Part shown: positions 26,403 to 39,106 of the stretch, piece after piece
Position numbering within the stretch: position 1 is the first letter of the stretch
Layout of the letters: each line of letters starts with the position of its first letter
Assembly (NCBI GenBank): GCA_013368375.1
Contig: JAACJP010000004.1
Location: 1,426,001 to 1,490,000, forward strand
Direction: 5' to 3'
Origin: Tricholomella constricta
Taxonomy: Eukaryota > Basidiomycota > Agaricomycetes > Agaricales > Lyophyllaceae
DNA: 64,000 nucleotides
The notes under the pieces: model-generated
What the model was told of the DNA's origin: nothing
Seen by the model: the letters and a program-made list of their open reading frames with translations, nothing else
The model's database searches: none
Made by a program: the position numbers and the translations under genes

Positions 26403-27265
26403 TTAAACCCACAAAGGCTCCTTCTTCGACTCGCGATTAAATCTCATAAATAGATCAGCGACGGTTGCAGCGCGTCGCAACTTCTTGCTCCAAGATTCGG
26501 CGGGTTCATCATTAGGAATGTCCTCGTCAGAAGAAGCCAAATTGTTGCTGTCGGCGATTATTGATGACAGCGACTCGGCCCGAGTTCTGGCGAATGGATT
26601 GAAGCGCGATAAGGGGGCAAGCCGTTTCGACGAAGACGCGGGACTATGAGGGATAACATGTATTTCCTCATCGCGCGTGTGGTTGTCACGAGGATACCGG
26701 AAAGTGTGAATTGGATCTGGAGAGAATTTATTAGAATTCGACAAAGATGGTAACGCAGAAAATGTCATACCGAGAGTATGGGGGCGTTCAGGAGACGTCG
26801 CACTTGACGCGTCGCTGCCTTCTTGATGCGCGCGTCGCTGCGGCAAGAGACGCTGATAGTCCTCCGGGATATTTTCAGCCAAATGTTGGGATTGACAACC
26901 GTATGCAAGGACAGCAGCGATTTGGGCTGCTTTTTTGGCCCTAGCCCGTTTTTGCGCAAGCAGTGCACGGTCTACTTCTGCGCGAATATTCGCCTCTGGA
27001 ATTGAGCTCATCGTTAGTGGCAGGCCAAAACAGTTAATGAATACGAACCTTGTCGTAATCGATCCTCCGTGGAGTACCTATCATCCCAGACAGACAGGTA
27101 TTCCGGACTCCAGTCGTATTGCGCATTTTTGTCATAGTACTCCCATTCACCGCGTCGACGATCCGCTTTAAGGGCATGGTCTCTGGAACGCCGAGTATGT
27201 CGGGTGGAACGAGAGGAGGTAGTTTGAGGATAAGAATAGGAGGTGGGGATGATCGAAAAAGCCAT
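26403..27265 (-). CDS. Hypothetical protein, basic and Ser-rich
   Basis: No family recognised. Exon 1 (MAFSIIPTSYSYPQTTSSRS ... WDDRYSTEDRLRQ) joins across a short intron near 27000-27045 to EANIRAEVDRALLAQKRAR, a charged helix. The protein then becomes Ser/Pro-rich and ends SWSKKLRRAATVADLFMRFN and KKEPLWV. Total about 270 residues. Tandem with the large hypothetical downstream, 280 bp apart. No signal peptide or membrane helix is seen. Confidence 0.6.
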
Positions 27266-27790
27266 TACGAGAGGGAATGGTGTACAGCTGAACGCTCGAT
27301 TACCTGAGTAGAGATGCGATAGAGTGACGACTTATATATGATTTCGAGGGCTGGCCATACGACGGATTGAAGGCGGCCATAGCCACCTTGCATTATGGAA
27401 TCCGAGAAGATGTACATTGTTCCGCTAGGGCGACAAAGCAAGACAACCTGGCCAGGTTCAAAACGGGAAGGTGCGAGTGATCCCAGCCATATGGACGTTC
27501 CAAATTAAGTCGTCAATGGCTCATAGGGCCGTGCAGTGTGCACTACCTGGATCTGGATGCATACTTAGCAGTTATCGTACGGGTGCACATGGCTGGCCAT
27601 TGATCAAATCGAATAGCGAGCGAAGGAAGAGAATTCGTGCGTCCGGTAAATTCCGTTGCTCATGATGACTGTGAAAGATCTAATCTAATCAACTACAGTT
27701 AATCCGGCATCTTCCTACTACAAGTTGTGCACCATACGAGGCGGTAAATATCATCGTCTTTTGCAGTGCACCTTCCATCGAAAAGTTCAT
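27266..27790. other. Intergenic spacer between hypothetical gene and SHY1
   Basis: About 525 bases. It contains short open frames with no recognisable similarity. It is expected to hold the promoter of the hypothetical gene and the SHY1 terminator. No repeat or RNA gene is seen. Confidence 0.4.
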
Positions 27791-28847
27791 TCAATTGAAG
27801 CGCGGTAATTTCCGACCAATGGTGCGTTTCTTGTTTATGAGAACCCGCGCAAACATGAAAGCCGTTAGTCCAGACAGCGCATACCTGAGTAGATTTATGG
27901 GGTTAGGCTATTATCTTGTCGAATATACGAACATACCAGGTGATGACATAGGAAAGATGAGCATTCCGCAGATCTATTGTCGGTGCACGTCCGATTGGAA
28001 TTCCCTTGGAAAGTCTAGTACCAGCCTCTCCTGCGTGTCCCTCTAAACCGACAGCAATAAGCAGTCAATAAAATTGAACAGAGCAAACAAAAGTACCGAA
28101 TATTTGCTCCACGAAAACAGGCTGCACACCGGCCTGTTCACCGCCAGCATACTCAGCCATGGTCTCCACATCGTTCCAGTACCATTTTCCCTCCTCAGGT
28201 TTGTTGTCAGGTGTGAAGCTATTGCGCGGTTGTGATGTCCGAAGCATCCCAAGAATCTCTACTTCTCCGCCTTCTTTCTGGTAATCGTTGTCGAAAGCAA
28301 AATCATTCGACACGAAGCCGCGGTCTATGAGAACAGTTGATCCATTTTCGCGGACGAGCGGAGTCACCACATGAGCCCCATGCACGCCTTCTCGAACGCG
28401 CGGCATAAGGAGCATTGAATGTGCATGATCCCACTTTCCCTTCAACGCAACCTTCCGATAGACAAATTCCGGGATTACGGACAAGCTTTAAGGATTTTGA
28501 CTCAGGGAAAGGGCAAGAAGTTGAAGCGACTCTAGGGCGTACTTTATTTTCGGCGGCAGCGAGAGTGGCTGTAGCTGCAGTTTTTCCTCCAATTCGTCAA
28601 TCAGGTTGACCTTCCATTTGAGACGCTGAAGTTGCCAGGTGCCCAATGCAAATGTGAAGAAGGGCATAAACCCTATGAGCAGCATTGTTGGATTAACCCA
28701 TGATTCGCGCCGCGGTTTGTATATCGTAGGAACTTCTGTTTTCTGGGAATTGAAGAATCGTCGGGTTTGGCGTGTGCATTGAACGCCGAAGCGGGGCTGG
28801 AACGTGGACCCAAGTATTGGCCGTAACGTCGAACGGAAAGAGAGCAT
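27791..28847 (-). CDS. SHY1: SHY1/SURF1, mitochondrial cytochrome c oxidase assembly factor
   Basis: Shy1 helps insert heme and build Cox1 in the inner membrane. The N-terminus is a basic mitochondrial presequence (MLSFRSTLRPILGSTFQPRF). Helix 1 is MLLIGFMPFFTFALGTWQLQRLKWK, the SURF1 signature. Then VIPEFVYRKVALKGKWDHAHSM, VVTPLVRENGSTVLIDRGFV, GMLRTSQPRNSFTPDNKPEE and KWYWNDVETMAEYAG follow. A short exon carries LRNAHLSYVITW and the last exon YALSGLTAFMFARVL is helix 2, ending at KLPRFN, stop 27791-27793. Length of about 300 residues is normal. Divergent from SLA2. Confidence 0.93.
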
Positions 28848-28967
28848 GGAATTGGTCGGACTTCACAATTCACACGCGTTGATCGCAGTCCTTAATAGTC
28901 TTGAAACATCCACTCGTGTCAGCGCGACAGCGGCCCTTCCTCTTCATACTCTCATCGAATAGTCAGA
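28848..28967. promoter_or_regulatory. Bidirectional promoter, SHY1 / SLA2
   Basis: 120 bp separate the SHY1 start from the split SLA2 start. One ACGCGT lies at 28874-28879. It is single and this hexamer occurs about once per 4 kb in the window, so its meaning is open. Confidence 0.4.
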
Positions 28968-31900
28968 ATGTGGGTGGTTAATCACATAATTGTCAATTCA
29001 TCATTAACGTCTGGTCTATAGGCTTGGCGGTGGCCGACAGCGACCTGGTGGCTTTGACGTCGACGAAGAAGTTCACTACCCCACCCGACCTGTTGACAAG
29101 GACAAGGCTGAGCATGAACTCCTCGTGAACATTAAAAAAGCTACGAGTCCAGATGAGACAGCGCCGAAACAGAAGCATGTTCGGAGTGAGTTTTATCCTC
29201 TACACTTATTCATTCTAGCCCTTACTTTGACTGCAGAATGCATCGTCTTTACGTGGGACTATCATTCATCAATTTCTTTCTGGAGTGGTCTACGGGTTCA
29301 ACCCATCTTAGCCGATGAAGTTCAGACATTCAAGGCTCTTATCACTGTTCACAAGGTACTTCAGGAGGGACATCCGGTAGTAAGCAGGACTACTTGACTT
29401 TTGTTCGTGACTGCGCCTTATGCATTCATCGATTCCAGACGATCAAGGAAGCGCATGGTCAGACGGCATGGCTCGAGACGTGTGCACGCACTGTAGCGAG
29501 TGATGGTCAAAAAGGTGTGTTTCTCTCTCTTCCCACTCGGTCTTGATGCTGAACGATCATTCAAGGCTATGGCCCGCTGATTAAAACTTACGTACAATTC
29601 ATCCTCGCGAAGCTCAGATTCCACCGGTTGCGACCCGAATTCAATGGGTTGTTCGAATACGAAGAATATGTCACATTGAAAGGAATCGACGATCCCAATG
29701 AAGGGTATGAATTGCTCGCAGCATATAACATCTCTTCCGCTCAACTCAACTAGATATGAAACAATATCTGACCTTATGGGCTTGCAAGACCAAATCGAAG
29801 CCTTCCAGAAATTAGTATTCTCGCACTTCAGGCACTCTGCCAACAATGAGTGTCGCATTTCGTCGTTGGTGCCTCTCGTGAAGGAAAGCTGGGGTATATA
29901 CAGGTTTATCACGAGTATGCTGAGGGCGATGTATCGAAGTACGTTGACGACTCCTTTTCAAGCGCGCCTGCCTGAGCATTGTTGTAGGAACAAACGACGT
30001 CGACGCGCTGGAACCACTGAAAGAAAGGTATACCTCCCAACACCATAATCTCCGCAGATTTTACTACGAATGTTCCAATCTCAAATATCTTACGGGGCTT
30101 ATCAACGTTCCAAAATTAGCGGCGGTAAGTTTACTACACTACGGGTGCCAAGGCCACTCATTGACTGATTGCTTGTATTAGGAACCTCCGAACTTGTTGG
30201 ACAGTGGTGATGCCCCAGACCTTCCTGCTCGACCTAAAACGACCTTGAAGTCACCATCTCCCCCGCCGGCTGCGCCTTCGCCCAATGCTGCCGAAATCAA
30301 TGAGCAGGCACGGATGCTCAAGCAGTACGAAGATCAGCAAGCTGCATTGCAGGCACAGCGGGAAGCGGAGGAACGCCATCGTCTTGAACAGGAGCAACAG
30401 CAGCAGCGGGAATTTGAACAGAGACAAAGAGAACAGGCTGAAGCCCAACGACTTGCACAGGAGCATCTCATGCAGCAGCAGATGATGTACACCAATCAAG
30501 CACAGGCAGCCCAGCAAGCCGGGGAGCTTGAAAGGGAGTTGCTTGCAATGAGAGGACAATATGAGCGGGACCAGATCTTCCTAGAGCAATATGATCGGGT
30601 ATGTTTCGCCCTCGTTTCCGTTTTGATCAAGTACTGACTGGTGAATGTTGCAGCGAGTCAAGGCGTTGGAAGCCGAGCTTGCCAACGTCAACGTCAATAT
30701 CCATTCGCAGATGACATCCAAGGATGACCTGATTAAACAGCTTCAAGACCAAGTCATCTTGTGGCGCAACAAGTATGAGGCTCTGGCCAAGCTCTACAGC
30801 CAACTCCGCACCGAACACCTAGACATGCTCACCAAGTTCAAACAGCTGCAGTTGAAGGCAAACTCAGCGCAGGAGGCTGTCGACCGCATGGAACGTATGG
30901 AGCGGGATTTGAAGGCCAAGAATTTGGAACTCGCCGACATGCTTCGCGAACGCGACCGAGCACGGTTTGACATTGACCGTCAAAAATCCTCTCATAAGGA
31001 GGAGATCGACAGGTTACGTCGCGACTTGAACTTCGCTAATGAGCGCGCTGAGGACTTTTCCCGGTCCAAAAACACTGAAGTATCATCTGTGATGAACAAA
31101 TACAACAGGCAGTTGTCGGAGCTCGAGGATTCGCTGCGAGTATGCAGTTTCTTCTTCTGTCATTGCTAAGTAATCTATTGGCTGACGTGCGGGTATCTCA
31201 GGCGAAACAACTTCAAATCGATGATCTATTCACTAAGCTCGATAACGCCAGTGGTGATCTTGAACGGCTGCGCGAGGAGAAGGATCAAGAGATTATGATC
31301 CTACAAGAAGGAATGGACAGCACGATTCAACAACTGTCCGAGACCCAGCAGGTGCGGCGCAACTATGTTTTATATTCATTAAACCGTACTCACTGAATAA
31401 CTTTTGTTCAGAATCAAGGCATCGTGGATGAGACCACCAATGCCCAAATAGATACTCTAATCCTGGATAACCGTAAAAAGCTGAACCAGATCATAGGTGA
31501 GGAACTTTCAAAGTGTTGTTGACGCATATCGACTGAATTTGGAACCAGATTCGATTCTGCAGGCGTGCGTGCACAAGGTGGACGACGCAATCTACGAGTT
31601 AGAATCTCCCACTCAAGCCGGTAACCTTAACTCGACGCCGGAATATACGTTGTCGATGGTCGAGAAGGCTGTCAATAATGCCACCGAGTTCGCGACCATT
31701 TACAATCTATACCTGGGAGGAGATGCTGGTGGTGACCACGTTGACGTCATTAAATCCGCGAACGAATTCGCTCAATCTCTTTCCGACGTCCTGATCAACA
31801 CCAAAGGCATTACGCGCCTAGCCAGTGACGATGACGCCTCCGACAAGATAATCGTGGTTGCGAGGTCAGCTGGAGATGTCGGTCTGCGGTTCTTCGAAAA

Positions 31901-32786
31901 CCTTCAGTCCTATAAACTCGACCTCCTCCAACCCAGCCAACGAAAGGACGTTGCAATGCGCAACAACGGTCAAACTCGTGATGCCCTGACAAAACTTTCC
32001 GAAGTGGTTGATGGCCTGATACCCAAGGGCGCCAAAGCCGGCGCACTGGCGCGTGCCAATGGTGATCTCGGCGACATTGTCGAACAGGAGATGTCGAGTG
32101 CTGCCCGTGCAATCGAGCTCGCCACAGAGCGTCTCCAAGAACTCATGTCTCGCCCTCGGGATTCGTCTCGATTCAGCGCCGTCGATCTGCAGGTTCACGA
32201 CTCCATCCTGTCCGCCGCCATGGCCATCACCAATGCCATCTCTCGCCTTATCAAGGCTGCTACGGAGTCTCAACAAGAAATCGTTGCTCAGGGTAAAGGA
32301 TCGAGCACAATACAGCAGTTCTACAAACGCAACAATCGCTGGACGGAAGGCCTGATATCCGCAGCAAAATCGGTTGCGTTTGCCACGAACCTGCTGATCG
32401 AGAGTGCCGATGGTGTGCTGTCAGGTACCCATTCCCTCGAGCAACTTATCGTCGCTTCGAATGAAGTTGCGGCTGCCACTGCTCAGCTCGTCGCTGCATC
32501 ACGCGTGAAGGCGAACCTCATGTCGAAAACTCAAGAGCGCCTCGAAGCTGCCGCGAAGGCTGTTACAGAAGCGTGCAAGGCCCTTGTACGACAAGTCAAG
32601 GCCGTTTCGGCCAGGCAGTCGGAGGAGGAGGATCTCGATTACAAGAACATGGCAGTTCTCGAGTTCAAGAGGCGCGAGATGGAGCAGCAGGTTGAGATAT
32701 TGAAGTTGGAGAAGGACCTCGGTGCGGCCCGGCATCGTCTCGGTGCCATGAGACGTGCAGGATACCACACCGATGAGACGGACTAA
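28968..32786 (+). CDS. SLA2: SLA2/End4 (HIP1R-like), ANTH and I/LWEQ endocytic actin linker
   Basis: Sla2 couples clathrin-coated pits to actin. The start codon appears split: exon 1 ends in AT (28968-28969) and exon 2 begins with G at 29022, reading MLGGGRQRPGGFDVDEEVHY. The ANTH domain follows: AEHELLVNIKKATSPDETAP, SFWSGLRVQPILADEVQTFK and VPLVKESWGIYRF. A Pro-rich stretch, a Gln/Glu-rich coiled coil (30300-31400) and the THATCH/I/LWEQ core (SSAARAIELATERLQELMSR, IVASNEVAAATAQLVAASRV, EQQVEILKLEKDLGAARHRL) complete the protein. It ends GYHTDETD, TAA 32784-32786. The domain order and length of about 1,040 residues are typical. Confidence 0.95.
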
Positions 32787-33111
32787 AGTAAAGTGACATT
32801 TTCCGACCTTTCTGATTTACAGGATTCACATGTAATTTTTTCTATTCCATTGGACGTTTAAGATTCTATACAAGTTGCTCAGTGTGATGGATTCGCATGG
32901 GTTAGTCCTTACCAGGAAGAATATCTCAGACTAATCAAAAAAATGGTATGAAAAGAAGGTGATATGAAGGAGTGAATGGGGGGGATATGGACTATTAACA
33001 CAGGTATACTGAAAATTATTTGACAATGGCCACAGGGTTAAACGAATAATGAAAGTTAAGGATAGATGAAATAGCAATTACCGCATAAAGGGAGTGCGTC
33101 CAGAATAAGTA
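32787..33111. other. Convergent 3' spacer
   Basis: About 325 AT-rich bases between the stops of SLA2 and the convergent Ser/Pro-rich gene. It should hold both polyadenylation regions. Nothing else is seen. Confidence 0.4.
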
Positions 33112-35546
33112 TCATTCGCTAGTACTCCTCACGGTGTCGAAAGACTCCCGGGCGAGATCCAAAAAGCTACCACTCGTCGGTTCTGCTGGACTTTCCACGT
33201 CTGTGTCCTTGTCCGTATCGTCATCAATCTCCAAGAAGGAAGGTTTCCTCATGATAGAACGCCGATGGAGCGCCTTCTCGAAGGAGATCTTCGGACGAAC
33301 GAATTTTCGCCCCGGAGGCGGAGGAAGCGCCGTGATAATCGGTGGCTCGTCAGGGACGAATGCAGGCCGTGGTCGCGTCCGCCGAGGAGGTGGTGGAAGG
33401 CTGGTTATAGATGGAGTGCTTGGCGATGATTTAGGTGTATTCGGATTGGACGTTGAAGGTATTGACATGCTACCTTGCGACGTGGAGGGTCGAATGGACA
33501 GTCGAGGAGGAACAGTAAGCCCCTTGTACATGACCGAATTACTTCTCGCCATCTCTGTAGTCGCCGATTCATTGGCCGAATCACTGGATTCTGGGAAAAA
33601 TCCAACCCCCGAGAGCGACTCGTCCTCTCCGTCCGATGTCACCAAAGTCGAGGCCGAGAGGATGGAGAGTCCTCGTTGTCGCCCAGGTGTGCTTAATTCT
33701 TCCACGCTTTCCTCCAACTTCGCCATTTCTGCAGGTGACATGATCTGCTGCGGCGTATATTCATGCGTCGTCCGTTGGGGGCTAGACGGCGTTTGATCAT
33801 TCGCACCTTCGTCCCAAAACGAGGAGGTGGTGGCAGGTGACAAGGGCTGTCTCATGATCTGAAAAAACGAAGCCCCTGCATTTTGGTCGGATTCGGAGCG
33901 TACACTGAAGACCGATCGACTATCATCATCTGGAAAGATACATTGGGAAGTCGACGGCCGCCTCCCATTTGATCCAGAAAAGAGCCGCTTTCGTCCAGGT
34001 ATTGATATTCCACCGGCACTACCTCTTCTTTGTTCAATGATAGGTTGTGACTCTGTCGGAGATAGTTGTGATCCAACGGAGTTGGTATTACGCAGAGGAT
34101 GAGGTATGGTTGGTAATGGAACCTTCGGCTGATGAAATGAGCGTTGCTTTCGAGGCGACTTCGTAGGTAGTGGGGGCTCAGGCGCCAGAGCGGGAACAGG
34201 TCCGTTGGAAGAATGGGCGCGTCTGCCGAGAGATTGGTGAGACAGGGCCTTCTTGAGTGTTCGAGGTGTGGATGAGGGTTGCGAGGCTTTGGAAAATACG
34301 TCGCGAGTTCCCTCCATTTCAGCCTTATTTGAAACAGAACGCTCCAATGGTTTCTTCTCCTTCTGCCGGGGGCTGTATGTTCGGCTATAGAGCACCTCCC
34401 TGTTGGATGTTACCGACGAGGCAAATGATAGGCTGGAGGATGACGTAGAACCTGTGGACAGGGGCACGACCATTTCGAAATCATCATCCCTCTGCCTATG
34501 ATCCAATACCGGTGGCGGCGGTGGCGGTAACTCGTGCCTGGGAGGTGCGCTGGGAGGTAGTCCGATCCGGGAAACCGATGGTTGGCGAATAATGACACGT
34601 GGCGAAGATGTAGAAGATGCTTGAGATGGAGTGGAAAACTGGTGCGCAGCGGATGCGGAAGGACCTGCAGCCTCGGTTGCAAGAAAACCTGACCGTTGAC
34701 CAGCCCCTGAATCTGTCATGCCTCGCGCCCTCATTGGAGGGCGCGGTGTAGGATTCGTCTCAGGCTGGCTAAATCGATTCTTATCGGTTAACGTGGTTGA
34801 AGAGCCAGACTTGGCCATGCCGGATATATTCGCCTGTATCAACGTCTCCCAGGCCGATCCCAGTGATTGATCTCCTGCAGCAAAGGACTGCTTCCTATGC
34901 AGGCTCCCCATAGATTTCCTGATAATGAAATTAGCAGACGCAACACCAGTGGTAGAGTCACGAACTTCAGCTTCGGCTTTTTGGGAGTAACTTTGTCCAG
35001 GGGGGAAGGCTCACTTCCATGGATGTTGGAATTGGAGGAGGACGAGGCATATGAGACTCTATTGAGGACGGGTTCAATACCCTTTTCGTCCGGGATGGAT
35101 GAGTTGGAGTAAGCGGAGAGGCGGTTTGGGTCAGAAGGAGTGTGGGGCGCGGACGACAGCGCGCGCACAGCGAAAGGGTCGGAGTCTGAGAGGGTTAATA
35201 GTGATTGGCGGCCGTCTCGTCGTACATCGACGGGTGTCCGAGGCCTATACGAATCAACTCGGGACCGCGTTGATGATACCGACTTGGACGGCGGCCTGTG
35301 AGTAAATTTGGTGTCGATGGTAGGTGGAGTTGGTGCGGGTCGCAAGGTTGGATACTGGGGATCTTGTATGGCCAGAGTAGGATGCTTTTTGGATTTAAAG
35401 CCTAATGCAGCGGCGATGGAATTGAGTCCACCGGGACGGGATGACTTGTCGGACGAATATGGGCGACGGAGCTCCTGGGGCTGTTTTGGAGCGAGCGACC
35501 ACCAGGTTCGTGAGTTTGGGGAATCGGCGGGGAAGGTGGAAGACAT
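33112..35546 (-). CDS. Hypothetical Ser/Pro-rich low-complexity protein
   Basis: No ortholog recognised. It begins MSSTFPADSPNSRTWWSLAP and has LGFKSKKHPTLAIQDPQYPT. One intron lies near 34905-34985, after which the frame continues QSFAAGDQSLGSAWETLIQA. The remaining about 590 residues are Ser/Pro/Thr-rich with proline runs (ELPPPPPPVLDHR, LPPPPRRTRPRP) and end DLARESFDTVRSTSE. Probably disordered, with possible SH3- or profilin-binding proline motifs, which is inference. A long open frame on the opposite strand (33134-33796) is a codon-bias shadow. Confidence 0.7.
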
Positions 35547-35954
35547 TGGAAGACAAGGAGCGACTAATGTTGGAAAATGATACACTTTGTACAGCAGAGG
35601 AGTACAGGGCTTGCTAGCGCTGACTGCCGGTGGTGATGGTGAGCAGCAGCGGCGAGATAGTTGGCAATGGCTGGAGACCAGACTGGGGGACGACTAGTAA
35701 CTGAAGCGGCTAGCGACTACTAGCCGGTCGACCTGCCTGCTCATTGCACATGGTGCATGAGAGAAAAAAAATCACCCATAGATACGCGACGATGGGTGCA
35801 ATAACTTACGGACAAACAAATCCACGCTTGGCTCCCGGTCTCGGCGGAAGCATATATTACTCCTGAACGCTCATGTATGTACCAAATCTTACATGATTAT
35901 ACATTAATAGGCTGTCCATCTATGTAGTCCCATATTAAACGAAACTTATTCACG

Positions 35955-36874
35955 TCAACCGAGCCGCGCCCATGTCTCTTCCGAATCTCGGTCACCAGCA
36001 GCCTCCACTGCTCGCGGCATATCCGTGAACGCCTCCAGTTCTTCATTCACACCATGTATATCGAACAGCACAGGGTTGCGCACGAGCGGCCGGCTGACGT
36101 CGTCGTCCTCATCGTCTGTTTCGATCTCCAAATCCATGAACCCGGCCCTCCGAGCACTCGAGATATCAATCGGCTTTGGCTGAGAGAAGATAGACTGGCC
36201 AGACCTAGAGTAACGAGATTAGAAATCTCACGAACTTCAATTCCAGTGCTTACTGTCTCATGACTGCCGCCAGGCGACCAAATTGCAGCACATTGCGAGT
36301 CACAAGAAGGAGCGTATCCAGTATTGCCTCCTCCTTACTTCCTGCCCCACATTTCGCAAATGTGATAACCAGCAGTGTCAAGGCGCAGAAGAATGTCAGG
36401 ATAAGGTCCATCACGTTGAAAGGGGATTTCCAAAATTGCTGAAGATTTTGGAAATTAATGGAACCTCGCTGTGAATAGAATATGCGACGGACCTTTCCGA
36501 AAGCTATAAAACGTATCGTGACTTCTATGATCATGGATGTGTTGATGATAACTTCCAAGATGAAGAATGCAAGGCCAGGGCACCCGTCTCTGAGGCTGAG
36601 GATGACCGTTGTCACCGAAAGCGCTGCCATTCCAAGGTAGAGGCAGATGTATATTCGCGAGTGCACGAAACGATTGGCAAGTCCTCTGGTTATCTCCCCG
36701 CGCGTAAGGGCGTACATGGATCTCCCGGGCCTGACATGGACAGACAAGTCAGTCGCACATGCGCAGGTCAGTTGTGCAGTAAGCGTACCGGCCAGCTTCA
36801 ACATCATGGATGGAATCGCCATTCAATGTATTAAATTCTCTGTATTCATCGTTATCTCGTGCAGAGCGAGACAT
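35955..36874 (-). CDS. Four-helix voltage-sensor-like membrane protein (ion transport fold)
   Basis: Exon 1 is MSRSARDNDEYREFNTLNGD, joined to RPGRSMYALTRGEITRGLANR. Four hydrophobic segments follow: IYICLYLGMAALSVTTVILS, GLAFFILEVIINTSMIIEVT, FNVMDLILTFFCALTLLVIT and TLLLVTRNVLQFGRLAAVMR. The second is followed by IRFIAFGK, resembling the S2-S3 region of ion-transport domains. The fourth carries spaced Arg residues like a reduced S4. No pore helix follows; a short acidic tail (EIETDDEDDDVS) ends the protein at 35955. This makes it a sensor-only protein of about 250 residues, comparable in plan to Hv1 or TMEM266. Proton conduction is not shown by the sequence. Confidence 0.7.
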
Positions 36875-37095
36875 GGGTTCCGCCCCCGAAACGCAAGTTC
36901 ACGAGGAGCTGAGGAGAGGATGTAGAGTCGGTTTGGGAAACTACTGTGCCGCATTCGTGTACCGTCAGTCCATCACGTGGTTCGTAAAGGCCACCGCTAC
37001 ACTTGCACAAACACGCCTGACTCTTTACTCACAACTCCCACCAACGGAGGACAACACCACCTTCGCTTACCTTTAACCCTTCCGAAACTGCAAAT
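36875..37095. promoter_or_regulatory. Divergent promoter, voltage-sensor-like / CWC25
   Basis: 221 bp between two divergent start codons, with no gene inside. No specific regulatory motif recognised. Confidence 0.4.
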
Positions 37096-38560
37096 ATGGG
37101 CGGCGGTGACCTTAACATGAAAAAGTCCTGGCATCCGCTCCTGTTAAAGAATCAGGAGCGGGTCTGGCTGGAGGAGAAAAAGGCGGTATGTTATATCAAC
37201 TTTTGGTAAGGCACATCCACTCAATGCACTTTCTCTGGTCTCCGAAATCTTAGCTCGAAGAGAAAAAAAAACTTGACCAGCTACGGAAAGAGAAGGAAGA
37301 AGAGCGACAGTTACAGGAGCTCCAGCGTCTTCAAGAAGAACAAACTGGAAAGAAGAGAACGGAAAAGCTTGAATGGATGTACTCTACTCCGGCCACTGGC
37401 ACCAGTCAGAATCCAAACGATTTGGAGGACTATCTTTTGGGCAAGAAACGGGTGGACAAAATTTTGACCGCTGATGAGAATGCGAAGGTGCGTACTGAAA
37501 GCTGCAGCCCTATAACATGCATGGTATCTCAAATTTCTACCAGGTCGGTGCTTCCCACAAGAACTTTATTGCCGTACAAAACGCCAATAATGCGCGCGAC
37601 ATTGCTGCCAAAATACGAGAAGATCCAATGTTGGCCATCAAGCAGCAAGAGCAGGCTGCCCTCCAAGCGCTCATGTCGAACCCTCTCCGTCTGCGGGAAA
37701 TGCAAGAGCGCAACGGGATCAAACCTAAGAAGAGTAAGGAAGAGAAAAGGCGCGAGAAAGAAGAGCGTAAAAGGTTAAAACTCGAGCGCAAACACCGAGA
37801 TAGAGGCTCCCGTAGTCCAGGCGATCGGAGGATAGAATACCGACGTTCCCCGTCTCTGGATCATCATAGTCGTCACCGTCGCTCTTTGAGCCCTTATGGA
37901 CGTCGCTCGCGGTCTCCTATATCTGCATCTCGTTCTCACCACACTTCAGGTCGGCGTTGTCGTTATGACGGCCCATCACTCAGGAGGGACAGTGACAGTC
38001 GCAGCCCTGATTACAGCCGCCACCGCGACCATAGTCAGAGTTCTCCGAAGAACTCTAGACGTAGGATAGAAGGACAGCCTTCTGCATGGCCACGGTCGGA
38101 CGAGTCTGACGATAACGTCAGGGACAGGCCTTCAGGCTCCTCTCGTTATCCCGCAGACCACGGCAAACGACAACGTAGTCGGAGCCCTTATCATGACAGG
38201 CCGTCGCGCAGCCCACCGACGAAACGTACCCGACGCAGTCACACTCCGCCACACCGCCCATTATATGAGCCCCCGCGATCCCAGTCGAAGGACGCTAAGA
38301 CAGTTGCTGATGAGCGTGCGGCGCGACTAGCGGCTATGACAGTTGACGCTACCACCATGTCCGCGGAACGTCAAGAACGGCTCGCGGCGATGCTGGAGAA
38401 AGAGAAGGCAGAGCTTGCAGCTGATGAGGCCGCGCGGGTGAAGTCCAAAGGCATGGGTGGCTTTTTGAGTCAAGAGCAAAAGAAGGTCTTTGGTGGATTG
38501 GGTGGCTTAGAGGAGCGGATTAGGAGAGGGCGAGGAGGGCTAGTTGGCACCATTGACTAG
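37096..38560 (+). CDS. CWC25: CWC25, spliceosome step-one factor
   Basis: Cwc25 is recruited to the activated spliceosome for the first transesterification. The CIR_N-type N-terminus is diagnostic: [38 protein letters not shown], then [25 protein letters not shown] and [20 protein letters not shown]. Two introns lie at about 37186-37254 and 37490-37545. The C-terminal half is Arg/Ser-rich (RS-like) as in fungal orthologs and ends [25 protein letters not shown]. Stop TAG 38558-38560. Confidence 0.93.
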
Positions 38561-39106
38561 CCAATATTGTAACATTACATGCTTTGATTTCATGTTTGTA
38601 CAACTGTAATCTGTAACTACGCGGCGAACTGGTCTCTCCTAGACAGACACCATCAGCAGCGAACCGATTTCTAATAATATGCATGCAAGCGCATGATTCA
38701 TTCTTCAGAAACACTATGACAGGTGGCGTCACATTTGCGTTACACTGTAGACAGCCTGAGCCTAAGTCAAGGAACACAAAGGAGGAAGTAGCTATAGTAA
38801 TTTGTAAATATTTCACCCGATTGGCTTTTTATCCAGAACAGAGGAGGGGACACTGCCAGACGGCGTCTGAATTATTGTGTGATTTAAATTGCCTGTTCCT
38901 TCCACACAGGCTACTTGCGAATCCTTCAAGGAGAGACGCGACTCACGTAAGATCACGTTACCATGTGACAGAGAACCGCGAGGCTAGGACGCGTTAGCGA
39001 GGTTGAGATTCCTCCAAAGCACCACTACTTTCCCACTGCACCGTGCCGTATCCACCGAAAAAAAAAACGACGAAACTTGTACAACGGTTTAGTCCTGCAA
39101 GTTGCA
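38561..39106. other. Intergenic spacer, CWC25 terminator and DMC1 promoter
   Basis: About 545 bases without coding potential. An ACGCGT (MCB-type) site lies at 38989-38994, about 115 bp before the DMC1 start. An A-run (39058-39067) sits just upstream of the probable leader. Confidence 0.45.

Noticed and set aside
33134..33796. Plus-strand open frame of 220 codons, Gly/Ser/Arg-rich
   Set aside because: It is opposite the Ser/Pro-rich hypothetical and mirrors its low complexity.
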